Of a stretch of 64,000 nt of DNA, positions 38,857 to 50,937 are shown in pieces. The stretch comes from Mallotus nudiflorus. Taxonomy: Eukaryota; Streptophyta; Magnoliopsida; Malpighiales; Euphorbiaceae. Numbering within the stretch: the stretch's first letter is position 1; the number at the start of each line of letters is the position of its first letter. The notes beneath the pieces were generated by a model. That model had not been told where the DNA came from. It saw only the letters and a program-made list of their open reading frames with translations, and ran no database searches. The stretch covers positions 186,001 to 250,000 of the forward strand of contig CANTUR010000826.1 of assembly GCA_947683625.1 (NCBI GenBank), read 5' to 3'. The position numbers and the translations under genes are program-made.

Positions 38857-39655
38857 AACTAATACAAACTCTACCTATAACGGAGATAGAATAAGCATCC
38901 AACTTTGAAATCTAACCCAAGGATCATCAATGATAGATCGTGTTAATGGAGCTAAACCCCTTGCTTATTAAATTGAAGCAAGTTACTTAGTTATTAAAAG
39001 ATGAATAATCACACAATTCTAAGTCTAACCTAGCAATTGTAATGAAAGGTAGATGTGAAACAATTCAAGTAAACTTACAAAGTTTCAAAAGAACAAAGTT
39101 AAAGAAAAACATCACTTAATTAATCAAAATCGATAAATAATACATCCAAATTCGTCCTACATATGTCTAGCCCTTATATAGGCATGTAAACAACCTAATC
39201 CTTGAAGGAAAATGTTTTAATGTTTTATTCCTTATTCCCTAATATACCTATATAGAAAAATCCTTAATTAAGGAGATTTCCTTCAAAACAGGACAACTAA
39301 TGATATCTCATCTTTGAAAAGTCAAAATTGACAACTCATTACAATTCATGACAATTAAGCAAAATGACAACTCATGACAACTAAGCATTAAAGCATGTCA
39401 TGCCACATGTTGACCATTAACCCTTGACTTTGACTTATTGACTATTTGACTTTGACTTGTTGACTATTTGACTTTGACTTGGAATATTCTTGAATCTTCT
39501 CACATCTTCTAGAATTTTCTTGAATCTTCCTTATTGACTCCAAAATAAGAAAATAACTCAAAATCAAGCTAATTAATTTCAAAATAGGAAATTAAGCTAA
39601 TTAGCTTGAATTCTTCATATTCAGGCACTTTTAACCCCTTTTAGGGTTCATATTA

Positions 39656-40446
39656 CTTCCATACAACACTTATTACAGAGCCATCTCAATACTTGTATTA
39701 TAACTGTTGTTATATGCAAATTCAATTAATGGAAGGTGAAAATCCCATTGACCACCAAAATCCATCACACACATTCAAAGTATATCCTCTAAAGTCTGAA
39801 TGGTCCTTTTTGACTGGCCATCAGTTTAAGGATGAAACATTATACTAAAGTCCAGTCTCGTACCCAAAGCCTTATGCAATTCTTGCTAAAATATTGAAGT
39901 AAAGGTTGGTCCTCTGTTTGACACTATACTTTTTGACACTCCATGAAGACAAACAATTCAGTTGATGTACAATCTAGTTAGCCTATATGTAGTATACGTC
40001 TTCTTAATTGGTAAAAAGTGAGTTGACTTGGTCACCCTATCGACTATCACCTATATGGCATCATATTCATTTTATGTACGAGGAAAACTAGAAACAAAGT
40101 CTGTCATAATCATATCCCACTTCCACTCTGGGATAGGCAACTGTTGCAGCAATCCCAAGGGTCTCTGATGTTCTAACTTCACCTGCTGACAAGTGAGACA
40201 CTTAGATACAAATTCTGTAAAATCTTCCTTAATCCTACTCCACTAATATGTATCTTTCAAATCATGATACATGTTGGTAGAACCTGGGTGAACACTATAA
40301 GCAGAAAAATGAGCTTCCTCCATGATCTGCTTTCTCAAATCATCTACATCTGGTACACACAACCTAGTGCCTAAGCGTAAAATGCCCTCACTATCAATTA
40401 TAAAATCCTGAGAATGACCTTATTGTACCTCCAACCTTATCTTCTG
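39656..40446 (-). pseudogene. Gypsy integrase zinc module and core
   Basis: The minus strand gives readable but stop-filled gypsy integrase sequence, ending at FAYNNSYNTSIEMA and VLYG before the nested insertion at 39650. It continues the pol order RT, RNase H, integrase of the same element. Confidence 0.75.
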
Positions 40447-40449
40447 CAA

Positions 40450-41034
40450 TTATGGGTCCCTTCTCTGTGCTACTTTAACTCTGTCCAAGTATACATAATG
40501 TACCCTAAATTGAGCTAAAAGACATTTCTTGGTTATCTTCAATTGCAACCCCTGATTAATAAACTCATGAAACTCCTTAACAATCAACCTCTTTTCTGAG
40601 CTAATATTAGCAAGACTTCCCACTGACTTCTTACTTAAAGTATTAACTACCATATTAGCCTTACCTAGATGGTAAAGAATGGAGCAATCATAATCTTTCA
40701 AGAGTTCCATCCATCTCCTTTGCCTCAAATTGAAATCTCTTTGCTGAAAGATATACTTCAAACTTTTATAATTAGTGTAGATTTTACAAGTCACATCGTA
40801 CAAGTAATGTCTCCAAATCTTTAAAGAAAACACTATAGCTGCCATTTCCAAATCATAAGTAGGATAGTTCTGTTCGTGCTTTTTCAACTGACATGAAGCA
40901 TAAGCAACTACCCTACCATTTTGCATTAATACATACCATAATCCTACTTGAGAAGCATCACCATACATCGTATACCCTTTATTCCTCGAAGGTAGAGTCC
41001 ACACCGGAGCTGAAGTTAACCCATCCTTAAGAAT
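40450..41034 (-). pseudogene. Gypsy RNase H
   Basis: The 184-codon frame contains YGDASQVGL, VAYASCQLKKHEQNYPTYDL, EMAAIVFSLKIWRHYLY and IYTNYKSLKYIFQQRDFNLR. The third acidic residue (TDH in active relatives) is Asn here (TNY), so the domain would be inactive. The connection to RT is broken near 41035. Confidence 0.9.
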
Positions 41035-42135
41035 CTAAAAGTTCTTCTCACACTTGTCTGTCCACATAAACTTAGCATTCTTTTGGGTCAACCTTGTCAA
41101 AGGTACAACTATCTTAGAGAAATCCTTCATAAATCTTATATAGTAGTCAGCTAAACCTAGAAAACTCCTTACTTCTGTCACTGTTGTATGTCTCTGCCAT
41201 TCTGTAATAGCTTCAATCTTCTTTGGATCCACTCGTATACCATCTTTAGACACCACATGGCCTAAGAATTCCATTTGATCCAACCAAAATTCACATTTAG
41301 AGAACTTGGCATTCAATTGGTGCTCTCTCAAAGTTTAAAGCACCATTCTTAAATGGATGACATGCTCGGCTTCACTCTCAGAATACACTAAAACATCATT
41401 AATAGAGACTATCATAAATGGATCCAAGAATGGCATGAACACCCAATTTATTAAGTTCATAAAGGTTGCTAGGGCATTAGTTAACCCAAAGGACATCACC
41501 AAAAATTCATAATGGCCATACCTCATCCAAAATGTAGTCTCGAGTACATCCCTACTTATAATTCTCAACTGATGATACCTAAATCTCAAATCAATCGTGG
41601 AAAAACATTAAGCTCCTTAAAGCTGATCAAACAAATCATCAATCCTCAGGAGAGGATACTTGTTCTTGATGGTGACTTTATTCAACTGTATATAATCGAT
41701 ACATAGTCGAAGACTACCATCTTTCTTCTTCACAAACAACACCGGAGCACCCCGAGATGAACTAGGTTTAATGAAACCCTTATTGAGCAACTCTTGTAAT
41801 TGTTCCTTAAGCTCCTTTAATTCTGCTGGTGCCATTCTATAAGGTAGCATTAAGATAGGATTTGTGCCCGGTACAACATCAATACAAAATTCTATCTCTC
41901 TGTTTGGTGGCAATCCTGGTAATTCTTCAGGAAAAACATCAAAAAATTTGTACACCATTGGCACATTCTTAACTATCCCTTTATCCACCTCCGTATCTCT
42001 TACCACAGCTAAATAACCTTGACACCCTCTTCTAAGTATCTTCCTAGCTGTGATTGTAGAGATGATATTTTGAGGCATCGCACTCTCATCGCCTCTGAAA
42101 TGAAACTCCTCATCATTAGGGATTCTAAAAATCAC
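41035..42135 (-). pseudogene. Gypsy reverse transcriptase
   Basis: Three open pieces (42135-41617, 41589-41335, 41331-41035) cover FFDVFPEELPGLPPNREIEF, APVLFVKKKDGSLRLCIDY, YGHYEFLVMSFGLTNA and EFLGHVVSKDGI. The catalytic box reads SINDVLVYS instead of the usual FIDDILVYS, losing one of the paired aspartates. A stop and a TATA-less gap split the pieces. Tekay/Del-type by sequence. Confidence 0.9.
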
Positions 42136-42227
42136 CTCTTTCTCTCAAAAATCCAGACTGACATAATGTTGAGCTAACCAATCCATCCCCAATATCACGT
42201 CAAAATCGATCACATCCAACAAAATAC
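42136..42227 (-). pseudogene. Gypsy protease remnant joined to LTR
   Basis: LLDVIDFDVILGMDWLAQHY, the end of the gypsy protease, is read on the minus strand. Upstream of it gag, PBS and most of the LTR are absent and LTR sequence begins abruptly at about 42228. Confidence 0.82.
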
Positions 42228-43402
42228 TATTTATTACTAAAAAATTATCCAAAACATAATAATTAACAATAATTCAATTAAAATATAAAATTTACTAATT
42301 TATACTAATTTTTTCAAAAATTCACTTTTTACATAAAAATTCAAAAATTCATAATAAATATTTGGAACATAATTTCAATAAACTTCCTTAATAAAATATG
42401 CTTAAAATAATTATTAGAATTTATTGAAAATAAAACACATTTTTGAGCCAGAAACAATACCTGTTAACAATAACCGAGCTTGGAATAGTGCTCCAATCAC
42501 AACTATCTCCAAAATCAAATTTGAATACATTTTTGAAAAGCTTACAATTTCAATTTAACTAATCTAAAGTCAATTTAACATGAATCTAACTAATTGAACA
42601 CAAAATCAACAAATCTAAATTCTACAACCTAGAGACAATTCACTAAAATTGAGGTTGAATTCGATGTTAATCGGATGAATTACCTTGGGGAAATCGAAAC
42701 CCATGAAGAAAGCTTCCAAAAGAGATTGTTGCAAGCTTCAACCACTATTGGAAACGTCACTATGGCCTCCGAAAGCTCATGGTGCCGAAAGGAAGAAGGG
42801 AGGAGAAGGGAAAGATGATAGCAGCGAGAGGAGGGACAAGTGGTAGTGGCGAGTTGGGGAGAAGCAACAATGGTGATGGTGGTGCTACCAGGTTCCGTCG
42901 CACAAAGGGGAGGGCTGAGTGGTGCTGGTTCACGTTCTGCAGAGAAGAAGAAGAAGAAGAAGAAGAAGAAGAAGAAGAAGAAAGGAAAGGGAGGGAAAGG
43001 GGAGGAAGGAAAAAGAAAGAGGAGGGAAGGAAGTTTTTGTATATATATATAATTTTTTTATCAAAAATGAGAAAAGGACAAAATAATAATAAAAAAATAA
43101 TATCTTTAATTTAAATATTCTCTTTTCTAATTAAACACACCACATAATATTAAATTATATAAAATTAAACTACATTACATAATTCACAAATAATAATAAT
43201 AATATTAAAAAATATATAACAATAAATTTAAGTTTTAAATTTCAATTTAAATTAATTCCATAATATAATAAAATAAATAATAACACTTGAATTCAATTTA
43301 TTTTTACAAAATAACTATACTATAACAAATTAATAAAATATTTATTAACATTGCAAATCCCAGAAATTAATTTAATAGTTTTTAAAAATTTAGGTTATAA
43401 CA
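42228..43402 (-). repeat. Truncated gypsy LTR (first 1.17 kb)
   Basis: It starts TGTTATAACC at 43402 on the minus strand and follows the beginning of the LTR at 44277-47299 in inverse orientation, including the TATA-like and GC-rich part (about 42780-43060). It stops after TAATAAATAGTA, which matches about 45421-45432 of the other LTR. It is more like that LTR than like 32913-35775, so it may not be the partner of the 3' LTR. Confidence 0.8.
42942..42980. repeat. (GAA)n microsatellite
   Basis: About 13 AGA units in the truncated LTR. It gives the poly-Glu and poly-Lys frames on the plus strand, which are not genes. Confidence 0.9.
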
Positions 43403-43404
43403 CA

Positions 43405-43515
43405 GATGAATGTCAATGGACCTACATGTGAGAATCAATGAACCTGCATGTAAAGATAAATAAACCTGCAAATAAAGGTTAATGAACTTGCAGATGAAGG
43501 TAAATGAACCTGCAT
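43405..43515. repeat. Minisatellite of about 22-25 bp units
   Basis: Five imperfect units around AATGAACCTGCATGTAAAG, next to the truncated LTR. Confidence 0.75.
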
Positions 43516-43544
43516 AATTTATCTTATGAACTTACAATATTTAA

Positions 43545-43931
43545 CTAAAATAAAAATACAAGTAAAAATTTATTTATTATATTTAAAATTTTAAATAATT
43601 TTTTAATAAATAAAAATTTTATTTGACTAAAATCATGAAAAAAATTAAATTCAACTACTGTAATTAATAAAATAAGAAAAGAATAATTTTTTGACAAATA
43701 ACAAAAAATTCTTTTTTCATTCCTATTGAAGCTAAAAGGACTTGCAACACCCACCAAATTTTGATCTCCACAGCCAACGAACCTTGAATTATCTCCATAG
43801 CTCTTGGCTGTTCCTTGCATATCAAGTGAATAGAAGCGAGTACTATGAAATCCTTGCAAGTCGACATAGTGATCGATTGATAGAGATGAACCATTGACTT
43901 TGTTAATTTTAGTAGTAACAGGAGGAGACAT
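43545..43931 (-). other. Unrecognised 128-codon open frame
   Basis: The frame starts ATGTCTCCTCC at 43931. The first 80 residues (SSLSIDHYVDLQGFHSTRFY, FVGCGDQNLVGVASPF) have coding-like composition and the rest is AT-rich. An overlapping frame (43936-43664) is also open. The upstream DNA (43940-44276) is AT-rich and featureless. It may be part of the sequence into which the gypsy LTRs inserted. No domain is recognised. Confidence 0.2.
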
Positions 43932-44276
43932 GACATAGTGGAAGCTATAAATAAAAGTGCATAAATAATTGAAAATTTATTGATTCAAGAGAATATCAGA
44001 AATCCAATCTTCTATTTCTTGTTGATTCGAAAATGGCAAGAAAGAAGCATCAAACTTGTTGATTCAAAGAATATTAAGATTGGAAAAAAATAAAAATTTT
44101 ATTAAATTCGTCCAAAATTGTCTCCAAACACCAAATAAGATGAATAAATAATGTTCAAACAAACCCTAAAAGAAAAATGGTAGAAAGGCCAAGCGAACTA
44201 TTAAAGCAATAAAACAAAACAAACATAAAATTTAGAGCCCATTTTGAAACTTTAAACAGTTGAATTTGGGCCCAAA

Positions 44277-47200
44277 TGTTATAATCTGAATTTTTGATAA
44301 ATTATGAAATTAAATTTCTTAGATTTATAGTGTTAATAATTATTTTATTAATTTGTTATATTATAGTTATTTTGTGAAATTAAATTAAATTCAAGTGTTA
44401 TTATTTACTTTATTATATTATGGCATTACTATTAATTTGAAATTTAAAACTTAAATTTATTGTTATTTATTATTTAATATTATTATTATTTGTGAATTAT
44501 GTTAATGTAATGTATTTTAATATATTTAAATATTGTGGTGAGAATTTGAGTAGGGGATATTTAATTTGAAATAATTGTACTTTTAAACAATTTTTTTAAT
44601 AAAATAAAATAAAAATTTTTATATAAAAACATTTTTTTCTCTTTTTTTGTTCTCTCTCTCTCTTTTTCTTTCCTCTCTTCCCTCTCTTTCTTTTTCCTTC
44701 CCCTCTCCTTTCCCTCCTCCCTCATGCTGCAAACCCAGCCCTAGAACCTGATAGCACGCCACCATCGCCATCACCACTCCTCTTCGTGCCGCTACCACCA
44801 CTTGTTGTTCCCTTCTCCTCCTTCCACTGTTGACCGCTGCTCTCTTCCCTCTCCCCCTCGGTTTCTTCTCAACGCTGGTTTGGATTGGAGCACACCGGTG
44901 ATGTTTCTAGTGGTGTTAGGAGCTCCCACCTGTGTCGATCGAAAGCTTATTTTGTGGGCTTCATTTTCCCTAAGATGATTTCCCTAAACAACTTTGAATT
45001 CAACTCCAATTTTGTTGTTTTGATTATAGGGTTTTAAGATTCATTTGTTGATTTTGAGTTAATTAGTTTGATTCATGTTAAATTGACCTTGGATTAGTTA
45101 AATTAAAGTTGTAAGCTTTCCAAAAATGTATTTAAATTTGATTTTGGAGATAGTTGCAATTTGGGCATTATTCCGAGTTCAGTTATTGTTCACGGGTACT
45201 GTTCCCAGCTCGAAAATGTATTTTATTTTTAATAAATTCTACTAATTATTTTAAGCATATTTCGTGAAGAAAGTTTATTGAAATTATGCACCGAATATTT
45301 ATTATGAATTTTTGAATGTTTATGTAAAAATTAGATTTTTGGAAAAATTAGTATAAATTAATAATTTTTATATTTTAGTTGAAATTATTATTAATTACTA
45401 TGTTTTTGATGGAATTTGAGTAATAAATAGTATTAACATAATTTTTGTGAATTATTTACTATTTTTAGCTAATTAATAATAATTTCCAGAAAATGTTTCA
45501 AATAATAAGGTTATTTATCATTTTTAAGCTTAAATGAATTTTTAGTTATTTTTATTATATACTTGGACAATTTCAATAATTATTGGTAATTTATGCTATT
45601 TAATTTCGAATATTGAAATTGATTTTATCAATATTATTTAATTATATTTGGGATTTTATTACTTATTTTGGAAAATAAATATCTTTGATGCTTTTATTAT
45701 TTAAATAAATTGAATTTTGGTATTTTATGATTTTTTTGAGTTTTGGTGAATTATTAGCATTTATTATTATTTTTTTAATTTTGATTATATTGGTTCTCGG
45801 TTGGACAATAAATGTAGTTTGGGGGCCCAACCCGAGAAATTGAGCTTTGTGAATATTTGAAGTGTGTTTTCGTGCAGGATCGATTCTACTTTTAGTAGGG
45901 AGTCTTCTGTTTTACAGAGGAGACTCTACCAAATTTTCAGTAGAATTCTCATAAAATGTGACATTGGGTCAGTCTTGAGTTTTGATTTTTGTCGAGTCGT
46001 ATCCTAAATTGAATCATTCTTTAGAAATTCTAGAAGCATAAAATTAGGATTTTAATTCTAATATATTATTATTGTTGTTATTTTTTTTAGTTGCTTTGTG
46101 AGATAGGCCTATCGGACTGGACCAATAGAGCTAGAGTAGAGGAGCACACTTAGACTGTGAGTTATTATTATATGTATACATTGCATGTAGAAAATATATT
46201 GTGAGCATCCATATTTTAAATAAATATGAATTTCATTATGCTTTAATTCATTAATTGTTATTATTTTGATTATTTCGAATATGTATATTTTCATATATAT
46301 TTGTATGTGATTATTAAATTGTGAAAATGGATGTTATTCATATTTTATTTTGAATTTCATTATTTTAAATTATGAAATAATATTTTGGAGGATAATTGTA
46401 AAACGTGCCATTGAGTGGGTCACACTAGGGCTGTTGCGCAGCAATACGCTAAAAATTAGACTTTGAACTTTGATTGATTTCAAATATAGAAATAATGATT
46501 ATGGTGAATGTTGAAAAAAGGGGTGTAACTGCAGATCCTCGGTTAACCTGTAGGGTACTTGGGGCCACTTAGCATTGGTAGTGGAACTGCGGATCCTCGA
46601 TTGACCCTTTATGCACTCGGGGCCAGTTCATTACCAAAAGTTGGATAAAGGATATTTTAGGAGTTATGGAAAGTATGTTGGCTAAGGAAATACAATGATT
46701 GAGGTAGCAAAAATTTAGGGATTCTGCTCCGATTCTCCACCCAAAACTCTTATGCATTTATTGTTATAATAAAAATGGATTTCGAGCATCTGTATGAATG
46801 CACATATATATTAAATAAATATAAATATATTATTATACTGATGCTTGAGTATCTATGTCTTTAGGTTGCGTGTATATATATAATAATAATAATTCACTCA
46901 GTAAGGTTTGACCCCCGCTTAAATATTTTTTTTCAGGATCTTCTACTTCAGACCTCCATATTAGACCTCTTCGCTGGACTCTTTCCTCTCTGGATGACTT
47001 ATGTAAATATTGAACTATTACTTCTCTTGTGTTTTAGTAAACACTGTAGTAGTAATGTATCTTGTTGTAGTATCTATTATGTATTAGATTGAGATTCTGT
47101 ATTTGAATAATTGTATGAATATATTTTATTATATTATGATATGAGGATTTCTTTCATATTAATTAAAGTTTTAAATTCTAAGATATTTTTGTGATATGTT

Positions 47201-47299
47201 TGCATGAGTTTTTATTTTTAAGGCTTGCTACGGGTTCCAGATTCATGTGAATTCTCGTTCCCTAGCACCGATTATAACTCCCGGGTTTGGGTCATGACA
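44277..47299 (+). mobile_element. Gypsy solo LTR (3.0 kb)
   Basis: It starts TGTTATAATCTG and ends TTTGGGTCATGACA. A TATATAAAAAC box at about 44620 precedes a CT-rich, GC-richer segment. Conserved LTR blocks lie at about 45890-45960, 46400-46450, 46520-46640 and 47222-47299. No PBS or coding region follows either end, so it is a solo LTR. The flanking 5-mers (ccaaa and aaaat) do not match. Confidence 0.8.
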
Positions 47300-47999
47300 A
47301 AAATTGGGCTGAGATAGGTAAACCAAATTAAAGGTAGAGATCTCTCAGTAAGTTTCAATTTGATATATTATCGGTGCCTTAACTCCACCGATGTCAAAAG
47401 ATATGACCTTTTGAAGCACTATTATGTACTTTAGCCTGCTTTTCATAATCTAAATGCCCCATGAACTATAAGGCTATCTAGTATGCATCAAGACAACTGA
47501 TGATCTTCTTGCCTAGCCATGGAATTTAATAGTTTGGAGGCTTTTCAAAGAGAGAATGCTGATGATAACCCTTCAAAATACTATATTAGTTTTTCCTCAT
47601 CAGTATCACGATGATCATGGACACTATTTCTAAATAGAGGTCATAGAATAGGAGATGCAATTATGTATACCCAAACACCAACAAACTCGTTTATATCATC
47701 TTAATCAGTAGTTTTGAACCAAGAAATAAAAATGGGCTTCTTCGACTTCTCTTCTATGTCATTGGACAGCTCAAATTTGAGCTGTTACAACAAAATGTAA
47801 AAAAAATTATGCATTTTAGTTCTCACATGTCATGGACTCCTGATCCATATTGTTATATGGATAGGGGTCCATGATATAATATACCATTATTTTATTTGTT
47901 ATTTGTAAATTCAACATAAATTTAAATGAGTCTCCAATTTTTTTTTTAAAAAAATACAAGCTATAAATTACAATTATTTAGCAAAAAATTTAAAATTAA
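47300..47999. other. Unassigned sequence between two solo LTRs
   Basis: Moderate GC. Short minus-strand stretches look coding (NEFVGVWVYIIASPIL, ELSNDIEEKSKKPIFISWF) but are broken by stops. No family is recognised. It is probably a decayed gene or transposon fragment. Confidence 0.3.
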
Positions 48000-48004
48000 T
48001 TATT

Positions 48005-50686
48005 TGTTATAAACCATAATTTATTTAATTATTAAATCAAATTGAGGATTTAAAGTGTGAGTTATTATTTTATGAAATTATTATTATTTGTGTAATTTAA
48101 TAAATTTTAATAATTTATTATGGAGGAGAAATATATAAATATGTGTATGTTGTATTAAATTTTATTAGATTATATACATTTATACATGTGCTTTATATAT
48201 ATTGGGTGTACTTATTTAAAAAAAATGTGGCATTTATTATTATTATTATTATTACTTTTTCTTCTTCTTCTTTCCTTCCTCTCTTTCCTTTCCCACCCGA
48301 CACCACCACCACCCTCACTGCCAGTACCACCTAGCCATTGTCGGACAACCCCACATCACCGCTCAACTCCTCCTCCCTCCTCCATCCTCCATGCTCCCTC
48401 ATCCTTTCTCTTTCTTTTTCGATTTTCTTCTTCGTTGGATAGAGAAGGAGCTTGTTGGTGTCGACTCTTGCCACCCCTGGACATGCTGCTAGTGTCATTT
48501 GAATCCTCTCCTCCTAGATTTCATTTCCCCTAAGTCAATTTGACCGGGTAATAGTGGGAACAACTTCAATTTCGAGTAACTTAATTTTAAGGTTTTATAT
48601 TTAATTTGTTGAAATTGAGTTTGAATTCAGTTAGATCGGACTATGTTGTAGTTATAGGAAATGAAATTCAGATTTAGATCTTGCTAAATATGATTTTTAT
48701 TTATTTTTCTAAATTTTTAAAATTTTTTGGGCGTTCGGTTATTGTTCACATTACTGTTCCGAGCTAAGAAATTTTTTATATTTTTAATAAATTTTATTAA
48801 TTATGTAGAGTAAACTTTGTGAAAGAAGTTTTGTGAAATTCTTTATAGAATTTAAGTTATGAAATTTTAAAGGTTATGTTTAAATATGTATTTTTGGAAA
48901 AATGATTAAAAATTAGTATATTATTTAATTTTAATTAAATTATTGTTATTTATTTTGTTTTAGATTATTTTTAAATAATAAAAGTATGAAAAATATTTTT
49001 TTTATAATTAATTTTCAATTATTAGTTAATTAGTAGTAATTTTGGGGAAAATAAATGAATAATAAATTCTTTTATATTTTTATTGTATAAATAAATTAAA
49101 TTTTGGTAGTAAACTAAATTTTATCATATATCAGTATTTGATAAAAAAAATTATTATTTTTATATGTATTATTGTGTTGGTTTTCAGTTGGGCATAATGT
49201 GTAGTTCGGGGGCCCAATCTGGGATGTGAAGTTGTGGGTAGTATTGAAGTATAGTTTTGTGTAGGAATAACTCTACTTTTAGTAGAGAGATATCCGTTTT
49301 GTAGAGGAGACTCTGCCAAATTTTCAATAGATTTCTCGTAAAATGTGACTTTAGGTTTGTGTTTAGTTTTGTGTTTTATTAGAGTCATGTTTTAAATTGA
49401 GTTTTTCCTTAGAAATATAGAATGTTTAAGGTTAGGAATTTTTAATCCTAATTATTTTTATTATTTTCCTATAGTCGCACTGAGAGCAGGGCCTTTAGGT
49501 TGAGGTCAATCGAGTCAGTATCGAGGAATGCATTCTACCCGTGAGTTATTATTATATGTATGCATTGAATGTAGAAAATATAATTGGCAACCATATTTTG
49601 AATAAATATGAATTTTATTATGTTATATTGCATTAAATGTTAATTGTTATTATTATTATATATAATTTTTCATATATATAAAGGTGAATGTTAATTGTGA
49701 TTATTGGATGCTGTGTATATTTTAAGATGATTTAATTATTTTATTTTTGATATAATGTTTTAGAGGATAGTCGTAAAACGTGTTACCTAGTGGGCTACAC
49801 TAGAACTATTGTGCAACAGTACACTAGTTGTTAGGTTATGATATGTTAATTGATATGAGACTATATGGTATGAGATATAGATAAATGATTATTGAAATTT
49901 ATGGATAGAGAGTGGTGTGATTGTGGGAGCTCAGTTGACCTACAATGTCTTGGGGTCAATCATGCTAGCAGGGGGACTATAGTAGCTCAATTAACCTTTC
50001 TGTGTCTCTAGGCCAGTCCACTGCTAAATTGGAAAAGAGAAATATTTTTTTATTCAAGAAAGTTTATTTATTAGTGAAGTATAGTAATTAAGGTTATGGA
50101 ATTCTTAGGATTTTCCTCTGATCCTCTAGTTATTTTTCACTTATTGCATTAATATGAAAATTGCTTTTGAGTATCTGCATGAAAATGCATGTATAAATTA
50201 AATAAATGTAAATATAAATATATAAACATTACATTGGTGCTTGGTTACTTGTATGCTTAGGTTAAATGCATATATATAATAATAATTTTCTCCGTGAGGT
50301 TTGATCCCTCTCAATTATTTTTTTTAAGGATTCCTTTTTACAAACCTCCCCAGTTATCCTCTTCGTCGGACCCTTTCTTTATTGGCTGATTTATTTAAAT
50401 TTTAAACTATCACTTCTTATATTTATTAAATGCTGCAGTAATAGTATGTACCTACTGTAGTATGTTTTGTTGAGTTAACAGTGGTTGTGTACTCAAGTAT
50501 TTGTAAAAATATTTTATTATGATATGATATGTAAAGATTTCTTATACTTTAAAAATTTTTAATTTTTTGGTATATTTATGTCTGTGTTTGGTGTGAACTG
50601 GTGTTTTAGGCTTGCTACAGGTTTTGAATTCATGTGAATTCTTGTTCTTTAATGCCGATTATGACTCATGGGTTTGGGTCGTGATA
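48005..50686 (+). mobile_element. Gypsy solo LTR (2.7 kb) with perfect target duplication
   Basis: It starts TGTTATAAACC and ends TTTGGGTCGTGATA. Both sides carry ttatt (48000-48004 and 50687-50691). The conserved LTR blocks are at about 49268-49345, 49785-49840, 49915-50035 and 50611-50686. No PBS or coding sequence is present. Confidence 0.85.
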
Positions 50687-50769
50687 TTATTCACTAAATA
50701 AGTTATAATGTATTCAATAAAAATTATGAACTTATTATAATAATATTTTTAATATATATATATTATTTA

Positions 50770-50801
50770 TAGTCCGCGCAAAGTTTGGGGTTCACTACTA
50801 G
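50770..50801 (+). mobile_element. Helitron-like 3' end
   Basis: AGTCCGCGCAAAGTTTGGGG is followed by TTCACTACTAG. It looks like the CCGCGCAAAGCGCGG-type hairpin and CTAG terminus of plant Helitrons, with CG-to-TG type decay in one arm. The left end of that Helitron was not found. Confidence 0.45.
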
Positions 50802-50937
50802 TCTATATATATATATTAAATGCTAAAAGTTATCAAGTCCAAAATTTGATAAGTGTCCCTTTTCATAATTCACCATTTACCTTTAAAAACTTATGTGTTG
50901 AGTTATTAAAATTCACACTATTTTTATAAAAAAATAT
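50802..50937 (+). mobile_element. Helitron-like 5' start
   Basis: TCTATATATATATATTAAA directly follows the CTAG end, a common plant Helitron start. No matching 3' end was located; the region may have been disrupted by the Tat element at 51060. Confidence 0.4.

Larger units (their letters stand above)
36792..39650 (-). mobile_element. Small non-autonomous LTR retrotransposon nested in the gypsy integrase
   Basis: 3' LTR 36792-37520, PPT-like AAGAGGGAGGGAAT (about 37525-37540), gag relic, PBS, 5' LTR about 38863-39650. LTR ends are TGAACCC/GGGTTCA. The LTRs contain a short-period TTGACTTTGACTTATTGAC repeat (36530-36585, 37300-37345, 39410-39480). No pol is present, so it must have been moved by another element's enzymes. 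The host gypsy integrase reads on both sides (…VLYG at 39660, WKEID… at 36430). The target duplication is unclear. Confidence 0.85.

Noticed and set aside
42779..43114. Poly-Glu and poly-Lys frames
   Set aside because: These are translations of a GAA microsatellite and purine-rich LTR sequence.
43405..43515. CRISPR-like short repeats
   Set aside because: The units are imperfect and contiguous without spacers, and the genome is a plant. It is a minisatellite.
48143..48533. Pro/Ser-rich plus-strand frames
   Set aside because: They fall in the GC-rich segment of a solo LTR, at the same place as similar chance frames in the other LTRs.
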